Shown here: in pieces, positions 19,129 to 28,747 of the stretch
Position numbering within the stretch: the first letter of the stretch is position 1
Layout: every line of letters starts with the position of its first letter
Source: Deinococcus yavapaiensis KR-236
Lineage (GTDB): Bacteria > Deinococcota > Deinococci > Deinococcales > Deinococcaceae
Assembly (NCBI RefSeq): GCF_003217515.1
Contig: NZ_QJSX01000011.1
Location: 1 to 64,000, forward strand
DNA: 64,000 bases
Direction of reading: 5' to 3'
Made by a program: the position numbers and the translations under genes
Notes under the pieces: model-generated
The model's database searches: none
Told to the model about the DNA's origin: nothing
Seen by the model: the letters and a program-made list of their open reading frames with translations, nothing else

Positions 19129-20391
19129 ATGAACGTGATCGTCGTCGGAGGCGGGCTCGCGGGACTCACCGCCGCGAAAGTGCTGCGTGAGCGAGGCGCT
19201 AGGGTGCGCGTCTTGGAGCAACGCGCGGAAGTCGGCGGGCGGGTCCGCACGCGCGACATCGACGGATTCCGCGTCGACCTCGGCTTTCAAGTGCTGTTCA
19301 CGGCCTACCCCGCCGTTCGTCGCCACGTGGATTTCGCCGCGCTCGACCTCGTCGCGATTCCGCCGGGCGCGGTCATTCGCAAGCCGGGCGGTGCCGACCG
19401 AATGGGCGATCCCGTTCGCGACGCGGCCGTTCTGCTCGACACCTTGAGCGCGTCCTCGCTGCACTTCTCGGACAAGGTGCGCGTGGCTCGGCTCGCCTTG
19501 CAGCTCAAGGTGCCGCCCGCGCACTCGCTGCTCTACGGTTCGGAGGAAAGTACCCTCGACTTCCTGCGGCGCCAAGGGTTTTCGTACGCTTCGATCGACG
19601 CCTTTTTCGGGCCGTTCTTCGGCGGCATCTTCCTCAAGCGCGATCTCAGCCCTTCCGCTGGCCTTTTTCGGTACTACTTTCGCATGCTCACGGACGGCGA
19701 GGCGGCCGTGCCGAAACTCGGAATGGGCGAACTTCCCAAGCAGCTCGCGCGAGGCACGGACGTTCGCACGAACGTCCGCGTGACGCGCCTCGACGCCGCC
19801 GCGAACGGCGTTCGCGTTCAAACTTCGAACGGCGTCGAGGAGGCGTCGCACGTCATCGTCGCCGCCAGTCCGCCCGAAATTCGTCGCCTCACGGCCGCCG
19901 ACGTGCCGAGCACGCCCGTGTCGAGCACCTACCTTTACTACGGCGCGAGCGTGCAGCTCGACGACGAGACGAGGCTGCAACTCGGCACGTCGGGCGGGCT
20001 GATCAACAACGCCCTCTGGTCGAGCAACACGAACGCCGCCCTCGCCCCGAGGCACGCCCACTTGCTGAGCGTCACGGTGCTGGGTGACCCCCCGCTCGAC
20101 GACAAGGCCCTCGATCACGGCGTACGCGCGGAACTATCACGATGGTACGGTCCCGACGAGGTCGCCAAGCTCCGCTTGCTGTCGCTCGACCGCGTTCGAT
20201 TCGCGCAGTTCGCTCAACCGCCGGGATTCGAGCGTACCCTGGCCGGACACGCGACGCCCTGGCCGAACGTCTTGATCGCCTCGGAGGGAACGTCCATGAG
20301 CAGCATTCAAGGCGCCATGGAAAGCGGCGAGAAGGCGGCGGCGATCCTCTTGGGCGACGTGGAGGCGATGAGCCGACCGAGAGGCGCGTGA
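19129..20391 (+). CDS. FAD-dependent amine oxidase/desaturase-like oxidoreductase
   Basis: A 420-residue flavoprotein. The N-terminus has the FAD dinucleotide motif VVGGGLAGL (residues 4-12), then VLEQRAEVGGRVRT with the ribose-binding glutamate and the GGR motif. Near the C-terminus a second FAD motif, NVLIASEGTSMSSIQGAMESG, closes the site. This is the protoporphyrinogen oxidase / phytoene desaturase / amine oxidase fold; the substrate cannot be read from the sequence. TACAAT (19116-19121) is seven bases before the ATG, so the gene is leaderless and stands alone. Carotenoid or amine oxidation would both fit. Confidence 0.85.
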   Translation: MNVIVVGGGLAGLTAAKVLRERGARVRVLEQRAEVGGRVRTRDIDGFRVDLGFQVLFTAYPAVRRHVDFAALDLVAIPPGAVIRKPGGADRMGDPVRDAAVLLDTLSASSLHFSDKVRVARLALQLKVPPAHSLLYGSEESTLDFLRRQGFSYASIDAFFGPFFGGIFLKRDLSPSAGLFRYYFRMLTDGEAAVPKLGMGELPKQLARGTDVRTNVRVTRLDAAANGVRVQTSNGVEEASHVIVAASPPEIRRLTAADVPSTPVSSTYLYYGASVQLDDETRLQLGTSGGLINNALWSSNTNAALAPRHAHLLSVTVLGDPPLDDKALDHGVRAELSRWYGPDEVAKLRLLSLDRVRFAQFAQPPGFERTLAGHATPWPNVLIASEGTSMSSIQGAMESGEKAAAILLGDVEAMSRPRGA

Positions 20392-20416
20392 CTGCCTTCG
20401 TCAGCGGAGAGTCTCC

Positions 20417-21124
20417 TTAGAGCTGCCTTCGAAGCTCCTCCAGCAACGCGTGCACGCCCTTCAAGCCCAGCGTCACCATGTGCGTGAAGCGCTCGGGCGG
20501 AATCGGTTCGCCTTCCGCGCCGCCTTGCACCTCCAGCACTTGGCCTCCGAAGGTCGCGACGACGTTGAGGTCGGCCGTTGCCTTCTCGTCCTCGGCGTAG
20601 TCCAAGTCGAGGCGCAACTCGCCGTTCACGATGCCGACCGACACGGCGCCAAGCTCGTGCCGCAGGGGCCACTCGGACAACTTGCCCGTCTTCACGAGCT
20701 TGTCGGCGTAGTCGAACAAGGCGGCGTACCCCGCGAGGACGCTCGTGACGCGCGTGCCGCCGTCGGCTTGCAGCACGTCCGCGTCCACGATCAGCGTCTT
20801 GTCGCGAAAAAGGTCGAGGTCGACCGTGGAACGAAAGGCGCGGCCGAGCAGTCGCTGGATTTCTTGGCGTCGACCGCCGTTCGCGTTGCGCTCGCGACTG
20901 ACGCGTTCGTGCGTCGCGCGCGGCAGCATGTCGTACTCGGCCATCAGCCAGCCCGTCTTCTTGCCGCGCACGTGCGGCGGCACTTTGTTGTCGACGCTGA
21001 TGGTGGCGAGGACGCGGGTATGGCCGAGTTCCACGAGCGCGCTTCCCTCCGCGTAGCGGTTCGCGCCGCGCGCGACCTTCAGCGAGCGCGTGACGTCGTT
21101 CGCTCGACCGTCAGCGCGCGACAT
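20417..21124 (-). CDS. rph: Ribonuclease PH
   Basis: Phosphorolytic 3'-5' exoribonuclease that trims tRNA 3' ends. The 235 residues show SRADGRANDV at the N-terminus, TRVLATISVDNKVPP, the phosphate-site block RATHERVSRERNANGGRRQEIQRLLGRA and the DADVLQADGGTR signature. Starts 14 bp inside the end of murI and is presumably co-transcribed with it. The window also holds the CCA-type nucleotidyltransferase that acts after it on tRNA ends. Confidence 0.97.
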   Translation of the reverse strand: MSRADGRANDVTRSLKVARGANRYAEGSALVELGHTRVLATISVDNKVPPHVRGKKTGWLMAEYDMLPRATHERVSRERNANGGRRQEIQRLLGRAFRSTVDLDLFRDKTLIVDADVLQADGGTRVTSVLAGYAALFDYADKLVKTGKLSEWPLRHELGAVSVGIVNGELRLDLDYAEDEKATADLNVVATFGGQVLEVQGGAEGEPIPPERFTHMVTLGLKGVHALLEELRRQL

Positions 21125-21968
21125 GCGCTTCCTTGTGGGCGGTCTCGGCCGCGACGAGGTGCGTGACGTCCAGATGAATCACGACGCCGTCCACGCCGCC
21201 GATGTTGCGCGCCGTGTGCTCGTACGCGACGGTGTCGCCCGTCACGAGATGGACGATGCGGCCCGATCCGCTTCCTTCGCTCCCGAGGGCGGCGCGCACG
21301 ACTTCCGCCGTGACTTCCGCGCTGTCCACCAGTTGCACCGTGGTGCCGACCGTCTCCTGCAGCACGTTCCGCAGCACCGGGTAGTGCGTGCATCCGAGAA
21401 TGAGGGTGTCGATCTCGGGTCGGCCGCGCAAGTACAAGTCCGCGAGCAGGCGCGCCTCCTCGGAATCCGTCAAGCCTTCCTCCACGATCGGGACGAACAT
21501 CGGGCAGGCCTTGGCCCACACTCGCAAGCCTTGCGCTTCGAGCCGCGCTTGGTACGCGCCCGCCGCGACGGTTCCCTTCGTGGCGATCACGCCGACGTGC
21601 CCGTCGCGCGTCCGACGGCGCGCGGCCTCCACTCCGGGCGAAATGACGTCGAACATCGGCACGGGAAACTCGCGCCCGAGATTCGGCGCGCTCGACGCGG
21701 CGGTGTTGCAGGCGACCACGACGGCCTCGACGCCGAGACCGACGAGAAAGTTCGTGTTGCCGCGCGCGAAGCCCGCGACCATGTCGCGCGGTTTGCGACC
21801 GTAGGGCAGGCGCGCCGTGTCGCCGAGGTACACGAAGTCACGCTTCGGCAACGCCTCGCGCAGCGCCTTGAGGACGGTGAGGCCGCCCACGCCCGAGTCG
21901 AACACGCCGATCGGACGCGTCAACTCGCTCAGGGCGGCAGTGAGGGACGAGGGGAGGAGGGCAGTCAC
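21111..21968 (-). CDS. murI: Glutamate racemase
   Basis: Makes D-glutamate for peptidoglycan. The 285 residues carry FDSGVGGLTV (Asp24, Ser25), LGDTARLPYG, the first catalytic Cys87 in VACNTAAS and the second Cys193 in LGCTHYP. A leaderless GTG start with TACACT (21976-21981) seven bases upstream. The end overlaps rph by 14 bp. Confidence 0.97.
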   Translation of the reverse strand: MTALLPSSLTAALSELTRPIGVFDSGVGGLTVLKALREALPKRDFVYLGDTARLPYGRKPRDMVAGFARGNTNFLVGLGVEAVVVACNTAASSAPNLGREFPVPMFDVISPGVEAARRRTRDGHVGVIATKGTVAAGAYQARLEAQGLRVWAKACPMFVPIVEEGLTDSEEARLLADLYLRGRPEIDTLILGCTHYPVLRNVLQETVGTTVQLVDSAEVTAEVVRAALGSEGSGSGRIVHLVTGDTVAYEHTARNIGGVDGVVIHLDVTHLVAAETAHKEAHVAR

Positions 21969-21986
21969 GCCCTGGAGTGTAGCGCG

Positions 21987-22973
21987 TTACGGCGGTCCGT
22001 CGGACGCACGCAGCAGGACGGGCGCGGCGAAATGCTCCTCGCGCCAATCGTCGGACAACTCGATCGCCTGCGGCGGGCACGATGAGGCGCATCCGCCGCA
22101 GCCGGTGCACGCTTCGAGCTGCAGGTGCAACGCGACGCTTCCGTCCGCTTCGATCGTGCGGGTGATCGCCTCGGTCGGGCAGACGTTCGAGCACACCGGG
22201 CAGAAGATGCACGAGGCGTCCACGAGGGGCGCCTTCCAGCGCACCTGGACGTCTTGCGCGGGAGTGGGCTTGAGGGCGCGGCGGCGCCACAGCCAATCGG
22301 CGGGAACGCGCTCCTCGGGCGCGGACCAATCGACGAAGGGAAGCGGCTTGTCGGGCACGAGGTCTTTGGCAACGCCCGCCGCCGAGCGCAGCAGCGTTCC
22401 GAACATGCCTCGCCGCGTCACGCGCTCTCCACGGTTCTCTGCGCCGCCTTCCACGCCGCGCCGAATCGTGACGTTCGCGAGGCGGCCCGTCGCTTCCCGC
22501 AACGATTGCGCCGCGTCCACGACCTCGGCGAGCTTGACGGGCACGAGGTCGCTGCCAAGGTCGCAAGTGGCGCAGTCACCGTGCACGAGTTCGAGCGGCT
22601 TGTCCCACGCGCCCGCCGCGACGATGACGCTCGCCGTGACGCGAGCGAGGCAAGGAACGGTCTTGCCGCCCTCGCTCGTTCGCGAACACACGAGCTTCGC
22701 GTCTTCCTCCTGCGTGCGAATCGCCGTCAAGTTGGCCGTGACGTCGAACTCCAAAGCGCCCGTCGGGCACGACTGCACGCACAAACCACAGCTCGTGCAC
22801 TTGCGCTCGTCGATCTCGACCTTCCCGTCGACCGTGATGGCGTCGTGCGGGCACACGGTCGCGCACACGTCGCATCCCCCGACGCTCATGCGTTCCACGA
22901 GGCAGCGCGGTCCCGTGTAGCGCGGCACAGGATTTCCGTAGTCGCCCATGATCTTGAGGAAGGAATCGAACAT
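21987..22973 (-). CDS. Multi-cluster 4Fe-4S ferredoxin-type protein
   Basis: A 328-residue cytoplasmic electron-transfer protein with two cluster pairs. N-terminal pair: C34-x2-C37-x3-C41-P, whose fourth ligand may be C24 since the expected Cys three residues before C34 is missing, and C59-x2-C62-x2-C65-x3-C69-P. C-terminal pair: CIFCPVCSNVCP and CTGCGGCASSCP, both complete. Between them is a region with CLARVTASVIVAAG and DCATCDLG, resembling the cysteine-containing middle part of NapF-like and formate/hydrogenase-type accessory proteins. The partner is unknown. TAGACT lies nine bases before the ATG. It may be followed by the murI-rph pair. Confidence 0.8.
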   Translation of the reverse strand: MFDSFLKIMGDYGNPVPRYTGPRCLVERMSVGGCDVCATVCPHDAITVDGKVEIDERKCTSCGLCVQSCPTGALEFDVTANLTAIRTQEEDAKLVCSRTSEGGKTVPCLARVTASVIVAAGAWDKPLELVHGDCATCDLGSDLVPVKLAEVVDAAQSLREATGRLANVTIRRGVEGGAENRGERVTRRGMFGTLLRSAAGVAKDLVPDKPLPFVDWSAPEERVPADWLWRRRALKPTPAQDVQVRWKAPLVDASCIFCPVCSNVCPTEAITRTIEADGSVALHLQLEACTGCGGCASSCPPQAIELSDDWREEHFAAPVLLRASDGPP

Positions 22974-23011
22974 GCGGCGTTCAGTCTAGAGCGCCCCGCG
23001 CGGGACGATGG

Positions 23012-23320
23012 TCATGTAAGGTCGTAAATCTGGAGGAAGCGGCGCACGCGCGCCTCCAAAGTTGCGAGCGGCGCCACTTCCCCGCACACCCAGTCGGGAC
23101 GGTAGTTTCGGCAAACGCCGGGGCGAGTCTCGTAGCGGTCGCACAGGCAGTCGGGGCGCAGAAACGCGCACGGCACCCCGAGCGGCTTGTTCAAGGCCGT
23201 GATGTCGGGCGCGGCGCAGCACGCGCCGCACGCGGTGCATTCGCGACGCCACGCCGACCTCGGAGCGTACCCGTCGGGCGCGTCGAACAAGCCGCCTTCG
23301 TCAGCCACCGAACGCGTCAC
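23012..23320 (-). CDS. YkgJ family cysteine-cluster protein
   Basis: A 102-residue protein with the YkgJ pattern: ECTACGACCAAPD near residue 28, then PCAFLRPDCLCDRYETRPGVCRNYRP, i.e. seven to eight cysteines arranged to bind Fe-S or zinc. The function of the family is not settled. The GTG start lies 20 bp inside the nuclease gene, so it is probably translated from the same mRNA. Confidence 0.85.
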   Translation of the reverse strand: MTRSVADEGGLFDAPDGYAPRSAWRRECTACGACCAAPDITALNKPLGVPCAFLRPDCLCDRYETRPGVCRNYRPDWVCGEVAPLATLEARVRRFLQIYDLT

Positions 23321-24131
23321 GGCACAAGTCCCGGTCCGAAGGGAGTTCGCCGTTCGGGGCGAAGTCGAGGCCGGTTTCGCGTTCGATGCCTGCGACGTCC
23401 GCCTCGTATTTTGAAAAATCCGAAGTGTTCCGCAAGGCTCGGTTCGGCATCACGAAGGCCCGCGCCTTGTTGTCCTGGCGGTCGATCACGATCTTGTACA
23501 GACCGCTCGGCACGGCCACGCGGCTCTCGCCGATCGTGCGCCTCGGTCCGTCGAAGAGCGGTCCCGTGATGACGTAGAGGTCGCCGACGCGTTTCGCGCA
23601 CGAACGCACGGCCGATTCCAAGCCCGCCCAGATGCCTTGGTTCATGACGCCGTTTTGCGGCACCATGTTCGACAGGTAAAACGACTGCTGCATCTCCGTC
23701 GCGTCGTCCGAGAAGTCGGCGGCAGGCGCCATGTGGCCACGATCGAATCCACTTCCCCGGTAATCCGTCAGTTCGGCGCGCTCGCCTGACGACAAGTCCG
23801 GATCGGGCTCGAAGTCGTCGTTGCGCGGCACGGCGCCGTTCGCGTCGCCTTCCTTGAGGTGCTCGGCGACGTACAACGGCACTTTGAGGTCCGGGTCGTG
23901 CAGCGTCGCGTATCCTTGACGGCACAAGAACCGCGCGTTGTCTCCCTCGCCCGTCGCGCTCGGCTGACCGAAGGCGAACTTGTCGCCGCACACGCCGCTT
24001 TGGCTTCCACCTCCAGTCCCGCCTCCGCCGCCGCCTCCGTTCGGAGCGGCGGTCGGGAAGAAGGCGCGCCACAGCAGCACGAGCACCACGACGAGCAAGG
24101 CGGAAAGGGCGGAGGTGCGGCGTTGATTCAT
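23301..24131 (-). CDS. Exported DNA/RNA non-specific endonuclease (NucA type)
   Basis: A sugar-non-specific nuclease of the beta-beta-alpha-metal class. The 276 residues start with an N-terminal hydrophobic anchor or signal (about 8-27) and a Gly-run linker (residues 32-42), then the catalytic DRGH with His133 and the metal-binding Asn164 in NQGIWAGLE. Four cysteines could give disulfides, consistent with export. TATGCT (24138-24143) is six bases before the ATG: leaderless. The likely role is scavenging or degrading external nucleic acid, which is plausible in an organism that recycles DNA. Confidence 0.9.
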   Translation of the reverse strand: MNQRRTSALSALLVVVLVLLWRAFFPTAAPNGGGGGGGTGGGSQSGVCGDKFAFGQPSATGEGDNARFLCRQGYATLHDPDLKVPLYVAEHLKEGDANGAVPRNDDFEPDPDLSSGERAELTDYRGSGFDRGHMAPAADFSDDATEMQQSFYLSNMVPQNGVMNQGIWAGLESAVRSCAKRVGDLYVITGPLFDGPRRTIGESRVAVPSGLYKIVIDRQDNKARAFVMPNRALRNTSDFSKYEADVAGIERETGLDFAPNGELPSDRDLCRDAFGG

Positions 24132-24170
24132 GTTCGCAGCATAGCGAACGAGCGAGAAGTCCGCGTCGAT

Positions 24171-25349
24171 TCAAGACCTGAAGGTTCTCAAGAGGAGGTG
24201 GTAGACACCGCCGCGCTTTTCACGCCACGCGACCGTCACGGTTCCGCTCGCGTCCACCCCGACGCTCGGCGTGCGAGCGTCCGCCGCGAAGTCGGCGTTC
24301 ACCGAGCCGACGCTCAGAAGCCTCCACGACGCGCCTGTCCAGCGTTTCACGTACACGCGGGCCGCCTCGGGCGTGCCTTCCGACCACGCGACGACCGGGC
24401 GGCCGAGGCCGTCGAGGGCGAGCGACGGCGCTTCGGCGGCGCGCTCGGCGTTCACGTTCAATCCGCCGCCGAGCGCTTGCCACGCGCTTCCCGTCCACCG
24501 CTTCACGAACAGGGTGTCGTAACCGCCGTGGTCCTCCAGCCAAGAGACGACGGGCCGGTCGTGAACGTCGAGCTTCAAGGCGGGCGCGAACGTGAACGTG
24601 TTCGGGCGGACGTTGAGGTTGCCGCCGAGACGCTCCCAACGGCCGCCGTTCCAGCGCTTGACGCGCACGTCGCTCGCCGCGACGTTTCCTTCCAGCCACG
24701 CCACGACGACTCGGCCGTCACGCGTCATGGCGGCGCTCGGCGCGTAAGCGTAGCGTGCGGGGTCGTCGCTGAAATTCGGCGACACGATCCACGAGCCGTT
24801 ATGCCACGATCGTACGCGCAGCACGGTGCCCGTTCCTTTGCGGACGATGTCGCCCGACGCGAAGATCGGCTCGCCGTTCCACGCGGTGAGACCGCGCGCT
24901 TTCGCCGCGAGCGTGAGGTCTTGGCTGATGCGGCGCTCGGGCCAGTTCGTCCACGCCGAACCCGTCCACGCTCGAAATTGTTGCGTGTCGGCGTGCGCGA
25001 AGTTCTCGTTCCAAGCGAGAACCGGATTGCCGCTTTGATCCAGCGCGAGATCGAGATCCGTCGCCGTGCGCGCGGCGAGGTAATTCAAGTTCGCGCCGAG
25101 GTTTCGCCACGCCCCGTTCTCGAAGCGCTTCACGAATGTTGCGCGTTCTTGATCGTCGCCCGATCGCCGAGTGTCTTCCTGCCAAGCGAGCACGACGCGA
25201 CCTTGTCCGTCCACGGCGAGCTTCACGGCGGTCACGCTTCGCGCGGCGTCGCGGTTCATGACGTACGCGACCGACGGCTCGCCGCCACCTCCGGCGAGTG
25301 CGAGGGTGATCGCCCCCGCACCCAGGGGCGCTATGAATCGCTTGAACAT
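24171..25349 (-). CDS. Secreted beta-propeller-like repeat protein
   Basis: A 392-residue exported protein. After a signal peptide (FIAPLGAGAITLALAGG) it consists of about seven repeats of 45-50 residues of the form VVAWLEG...VRVKRWNGGRWERLGGNLNV, with recurring VAW-x-E, FVKRW-x-G-x-W and L-x-x-N words, a strong sign of a beta-propeller. Similar repeat proteins in Deinococcus are of unknown function. TACCCT (25355-25360) is five bases before the ATG: leaderless. The start at 25349 is preferred to one 12 codons upstream because of this box and the signal peptide. Confidence 0.8.
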   Translation of the reverse strand: MFKRFIAPLGAGAITLALAGGGGEPSVAYVMNRDAARSVTAVKLAVDGQGRVVLAWQEDTRRSGDDQERATFVKRFENGAWRNLGANLNYLAARTATDLDLALDQSGNPVLAWNENFAHADTQQFRAWTGSAWTNWPERRISQDLTLAAKARGLTAWNGEPIFASGDIVRKGTGTVLRVRSWHNGSWIVSPNFSDDPARYAYAPSAAMTRDGRVVVAWLEGNVAASDVRVKRWNGGRWERLGGNLNVRPNTFTFAPALKLDVHDRPVVSWLEDHGGYDTLFVKRWTGSAWQALGGGLNVNAERAAEAPSLALDGLGRPVVAWSEGTPEAARVYVKRWTGASWRLLSVGSVNADFAADARTPSVGVDASGTVTVAWREKRGGVYHLLLRTFRS

Positions 25350-25371
25350 GAGCCAGGGTAACAAGAAAACG

Positions 25372-25402
25372 AGCCCCTCTCCCACCGGGGAAAGGAGCCG
25401 CG
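25372..25402 (-). terminator. Possible terminator after glyA
   Basis: On the minus strand a G+C-rich segment able to form an imperfect hairpin (CTCCTTTCCCC against GGGAGAGGGGC, with G-T pairs) is followed by the T-rich stretch CGTTTTCTTGTT. It lies between glyA and the next gene. Confidence 0.4.
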
Positions 25403-25415
25403 GCGAGCAAACGTC

Positions 25416-26639
<1,224 letters not shown>

Positions 26640-26686
26640 GATGAAGCCCTCCGAAGGCGAAACTTCGAGTAGTCTACCGCGCCGCT

Positions 26687-27712
26687 TCAAACGGTGGGCG
26701 CAGCCGTCCGAGCGCACGGCCGAGCATCGAGCACGGCGTCGGGAACTTGCGCCAGGGCCTTGAGCACCACCTCGACGCCCGCGCCCGGCTTGTGCGCTTC
26801 CTCGCTCAACACGCGCTTCCAACCGCGCGCGCCCGGCTGTCCCGCGAAGAGGCCGAGAATATGGCGGGTGACGCGCGAGAGGTACACGTCCTGCGCCAGC
26901 ATGTCCTCGAGGTACGGCAGCAGCCTCGTGACGACGTCCCGGCGAGTCGGGGCCGGGGTGTCCTCGCCGAAGATCGTCGCGTCGGCGAGGGCGAGCACGA
27001 AGGGATTCGAGTACGCCTCTCGTCCGATCATCACGCCGTCCGCCCACGTCAAGTGCTCTCGCGCGGCTTCCAGCGACTTCACGCCACCGTTGAGGACGAT
27101 CGTGAGATGCGAGAAGTCCGCCTTGAGTTGCCGCACGACCTCGTAGCGCAGCGGCGGAATTTCGCGGTTCTCCTTCGGCGACAAGCCCGAGAGCCACGCT
27201 TTGCGGGCGTGCACGATGAACGTGTCGCAGCCTGCGCCCGAGACCGTTGCCACGAAGGTCGCGAGGTGCTCGTAGGAATCGAGGTCGTCGATGCCGACGC
27301 GGTGCTTCACCGTCACCGGCAAGCTCGTCGCGGCGCGCATGGCGTCCACGCACGCCGCGACGAGATCGGGTTTGGCCATGAGGCAAGCGCCGAACATTCC
27401 GCTCTGCACGCGGTCCGACGGACAGCCGACGTTGAGGTTCACCTCGTCGTACCCCCACGCCTGCGCGATTCGGGCGCACTTCGCGAGCGCTTCGGGGTCG
27501 CTGCCGCCGAGTTGCAATGCCACGGGATGCTCTTGCGGCGAGAAGTCGAGATGCCGACCTTGGTCGCCGTGCAAAATCGCGCCCGTCGTGACCATCTCGG
27601 TGTACAGCAACGTGCGCTTGGTGACGAGGCGCAAGAAGGAGCGGTCGTGACGGTCCGTCCAATCCATCATCGGCGCGACGGACAAGGTGTGGGGCGGGCG
27701 AAGCGCGGACAT
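26687..27712 (-). CDS. dusA: tRNA-dihydrouridine synthase A
   Basis: FMN/NADPH enzyme that reduces uridines in the tRNA D-loop. The 341 residues begin with SVAPMMDWTDRHDR, carry NLNVGCPSDRVQSGMFGAC with catalytic Cys110, the VKHRVGIDDLDSY block and the FMN phosphate site NGGVKS / GVMIGREAY; the DRHDR and GIDDLDSYE words are the DusA subtype. TAAACT (27722-27727) lies nine bases before the ATG. Confidence 0.95.
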   Translation of the reverse strand: MSALRPPHTLSVAPMMDWTDRHDRSFLRLVTKRTLLYTEMVTTGAILHGDQGRHLDFSPQEHPVALQLGGSDPEALAKCARIAQAWGYDEVNLNVGCPSDRVQSGMFGACLMAKPDLVAACVDAMRAATSLPVTVKHRVGIDDLDSYEHLATFVATVSGAGCDTFIVHARKAWLSGLSPKENREIPPLRYEVVRQLKADFSHLTIVLNGGVKSLEAAREHLTWADGVMIGREAYSNPFVLALADATIFGEDTPAPTRRDVVTRLLPYLEDMLAQDVYLSRVTRHILGLFAGQPGARGWKRVLSEEAHKPGAGVEVVLKALAQVPDAVLDARPCARTAAPTV

Positions 27713-27759
27713 CAGACGAGCAGTTTAGCGGCTCGGCGCGACGCCGAACGAGAAGACGG

Positions 27760-28182
27760 TCACTTCCGCGAGACGACGAGTAGTCCCGCCAAGATGAGGG
27801 CGCTTCCGAGCATCACCCTCGGCGTGATCTGCTCTTTGAGAAGCAGCCAGGCGAGAATCACCGCGACGATGAAGCTGCCCTTGTCGATCAAGGCGATGGT
27901 GGACACCTCGCCGAGCTTGAGCGCGCGGTAGTAAAACACCCACGACACCGCCGTCGTCACGCCCGAGAGGGCCAGCCACAGGTAATTCGTGCGGGTCAGC
28001 AACGAGAAGTCCTGCCTTGGCACGGCGAACAAGGAGAACAGCACGACGAACACGAAGACGAAGATCGTGCGGATCGTGAGGCCGAGCTCGCCCGAGATGC
28101 CCGTCAAGCCCTGCTTGGCGACGACGGACGTGAAGCCCGCGAAGAGCATCGAGATGAACGCGTACAGCACCCAGTTCGGCAT
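27760..28182 (-). CDS. Half-size EamA/DMT membrane transporter
   Basis: A 140-residue protein with five hydrophobic helices, the size of a single EamA domain; most relatives contain two. It ends with the LILAGLLVVSRK that closes EamA repeats. Such half-size proteins usually work as homo- or heterodimers; the substrate is unknown. TACGAT (28188-28193) is five bases before the ATG: leaderless. It is divergent from the secreted protein at 28229. Confidence 0.85.
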   Translation of the reverse strand: MPNWVLYAFISMLFAGFTSVVAKQGLTGISGELGLTIRTIFVFVFVVLFSLFAVPRQDFSLLTRTNYLWLALSGVTTAVSWVFYYRALKLGEVSTIALIDKGSFIVAVILAWLLLKEQITPRVMLGSALILAGLLVVSRK

Positions 28183-28228
28183 GAGGCATCGTAACGTGCG
28201 GTGTGTACACTCGGCTCAAGGAGGAGTC

Positions 28229-28741
28229 ATGAACGCCATCTTGACGGCCCTGCTGACCGTTTCCGTTTCCACTTTCGCGCTCGCCGCGAACACCCACGCG
28301 TACACCTCACTCGAAGCCAAAGACTGCCGTAACCTCGTCACGAACACGTCGTATACGGGGTACGTTCGCGACGACTGCGGCGGCCTCGGCGGTTACCGTC
28401 TTCTCGTCGAGGAAGGCGACCTTCGGCAAAACGTCGTCGTGGTGCGCGGCAAGACCAGCACGTCCCTCGACTTGTGGACGATCGTGAGCTCGTCTTTCTC
28501 GACGTTGGGACCTCGCGCCGAGTGGCGCCTCGGCGGCGGCGTGCCGACCGCGCTGATCGTGCGCTACAACGCTTCCGAGAACTCCGCCGATCCTAAGAGG
28601 ATCACGTCGTACCTCGCGGTCGTCAAGCTTGGCGCGAAGCCTTGCGTCGTCGCGAAGGTCGCTCCCGGGCCGCGGCAGAACGAACTCGCCCGTCAAGCCG
28701 CCGACACCGCGTCGACACGACGATGCTTGTCGCCTTCGTGA
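28229..28741 (+). CDS. Secreted hypothetical protein
   Basis: A 170-residue protein with a signal peptide (MNAILTALLTVSVSTFALA). The mature part is beta-rich and has four cysteines (DCRNL, DDCGG, PCVVAK, RRCLSPS), enough for two disulfides. Unlike its neighbours it has both a -10 box (TACACT, 28206-28211) and an AAGGAGGAG ribosome site, so it has a short leader. It converges with mqnC six bases away. No family recognised. Confidence 0.7.
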   Translation: MNAILTALLTVSVSTFALAANTHAYTSLEAKDCRNLVTNTSYTGYVRDDCGGLGGYRLLVEEGDLRQNVVVVRGKTSTSLDLWTIVSSSFSTLGPRAEWRLGGGVPTALIVRYNASENSADPKRITSYLAVVKLGAKPCVVAKVAPGPRQNELARQAADTASTRRCLSPS

Positions 28742-28747
28742 CGCGTG

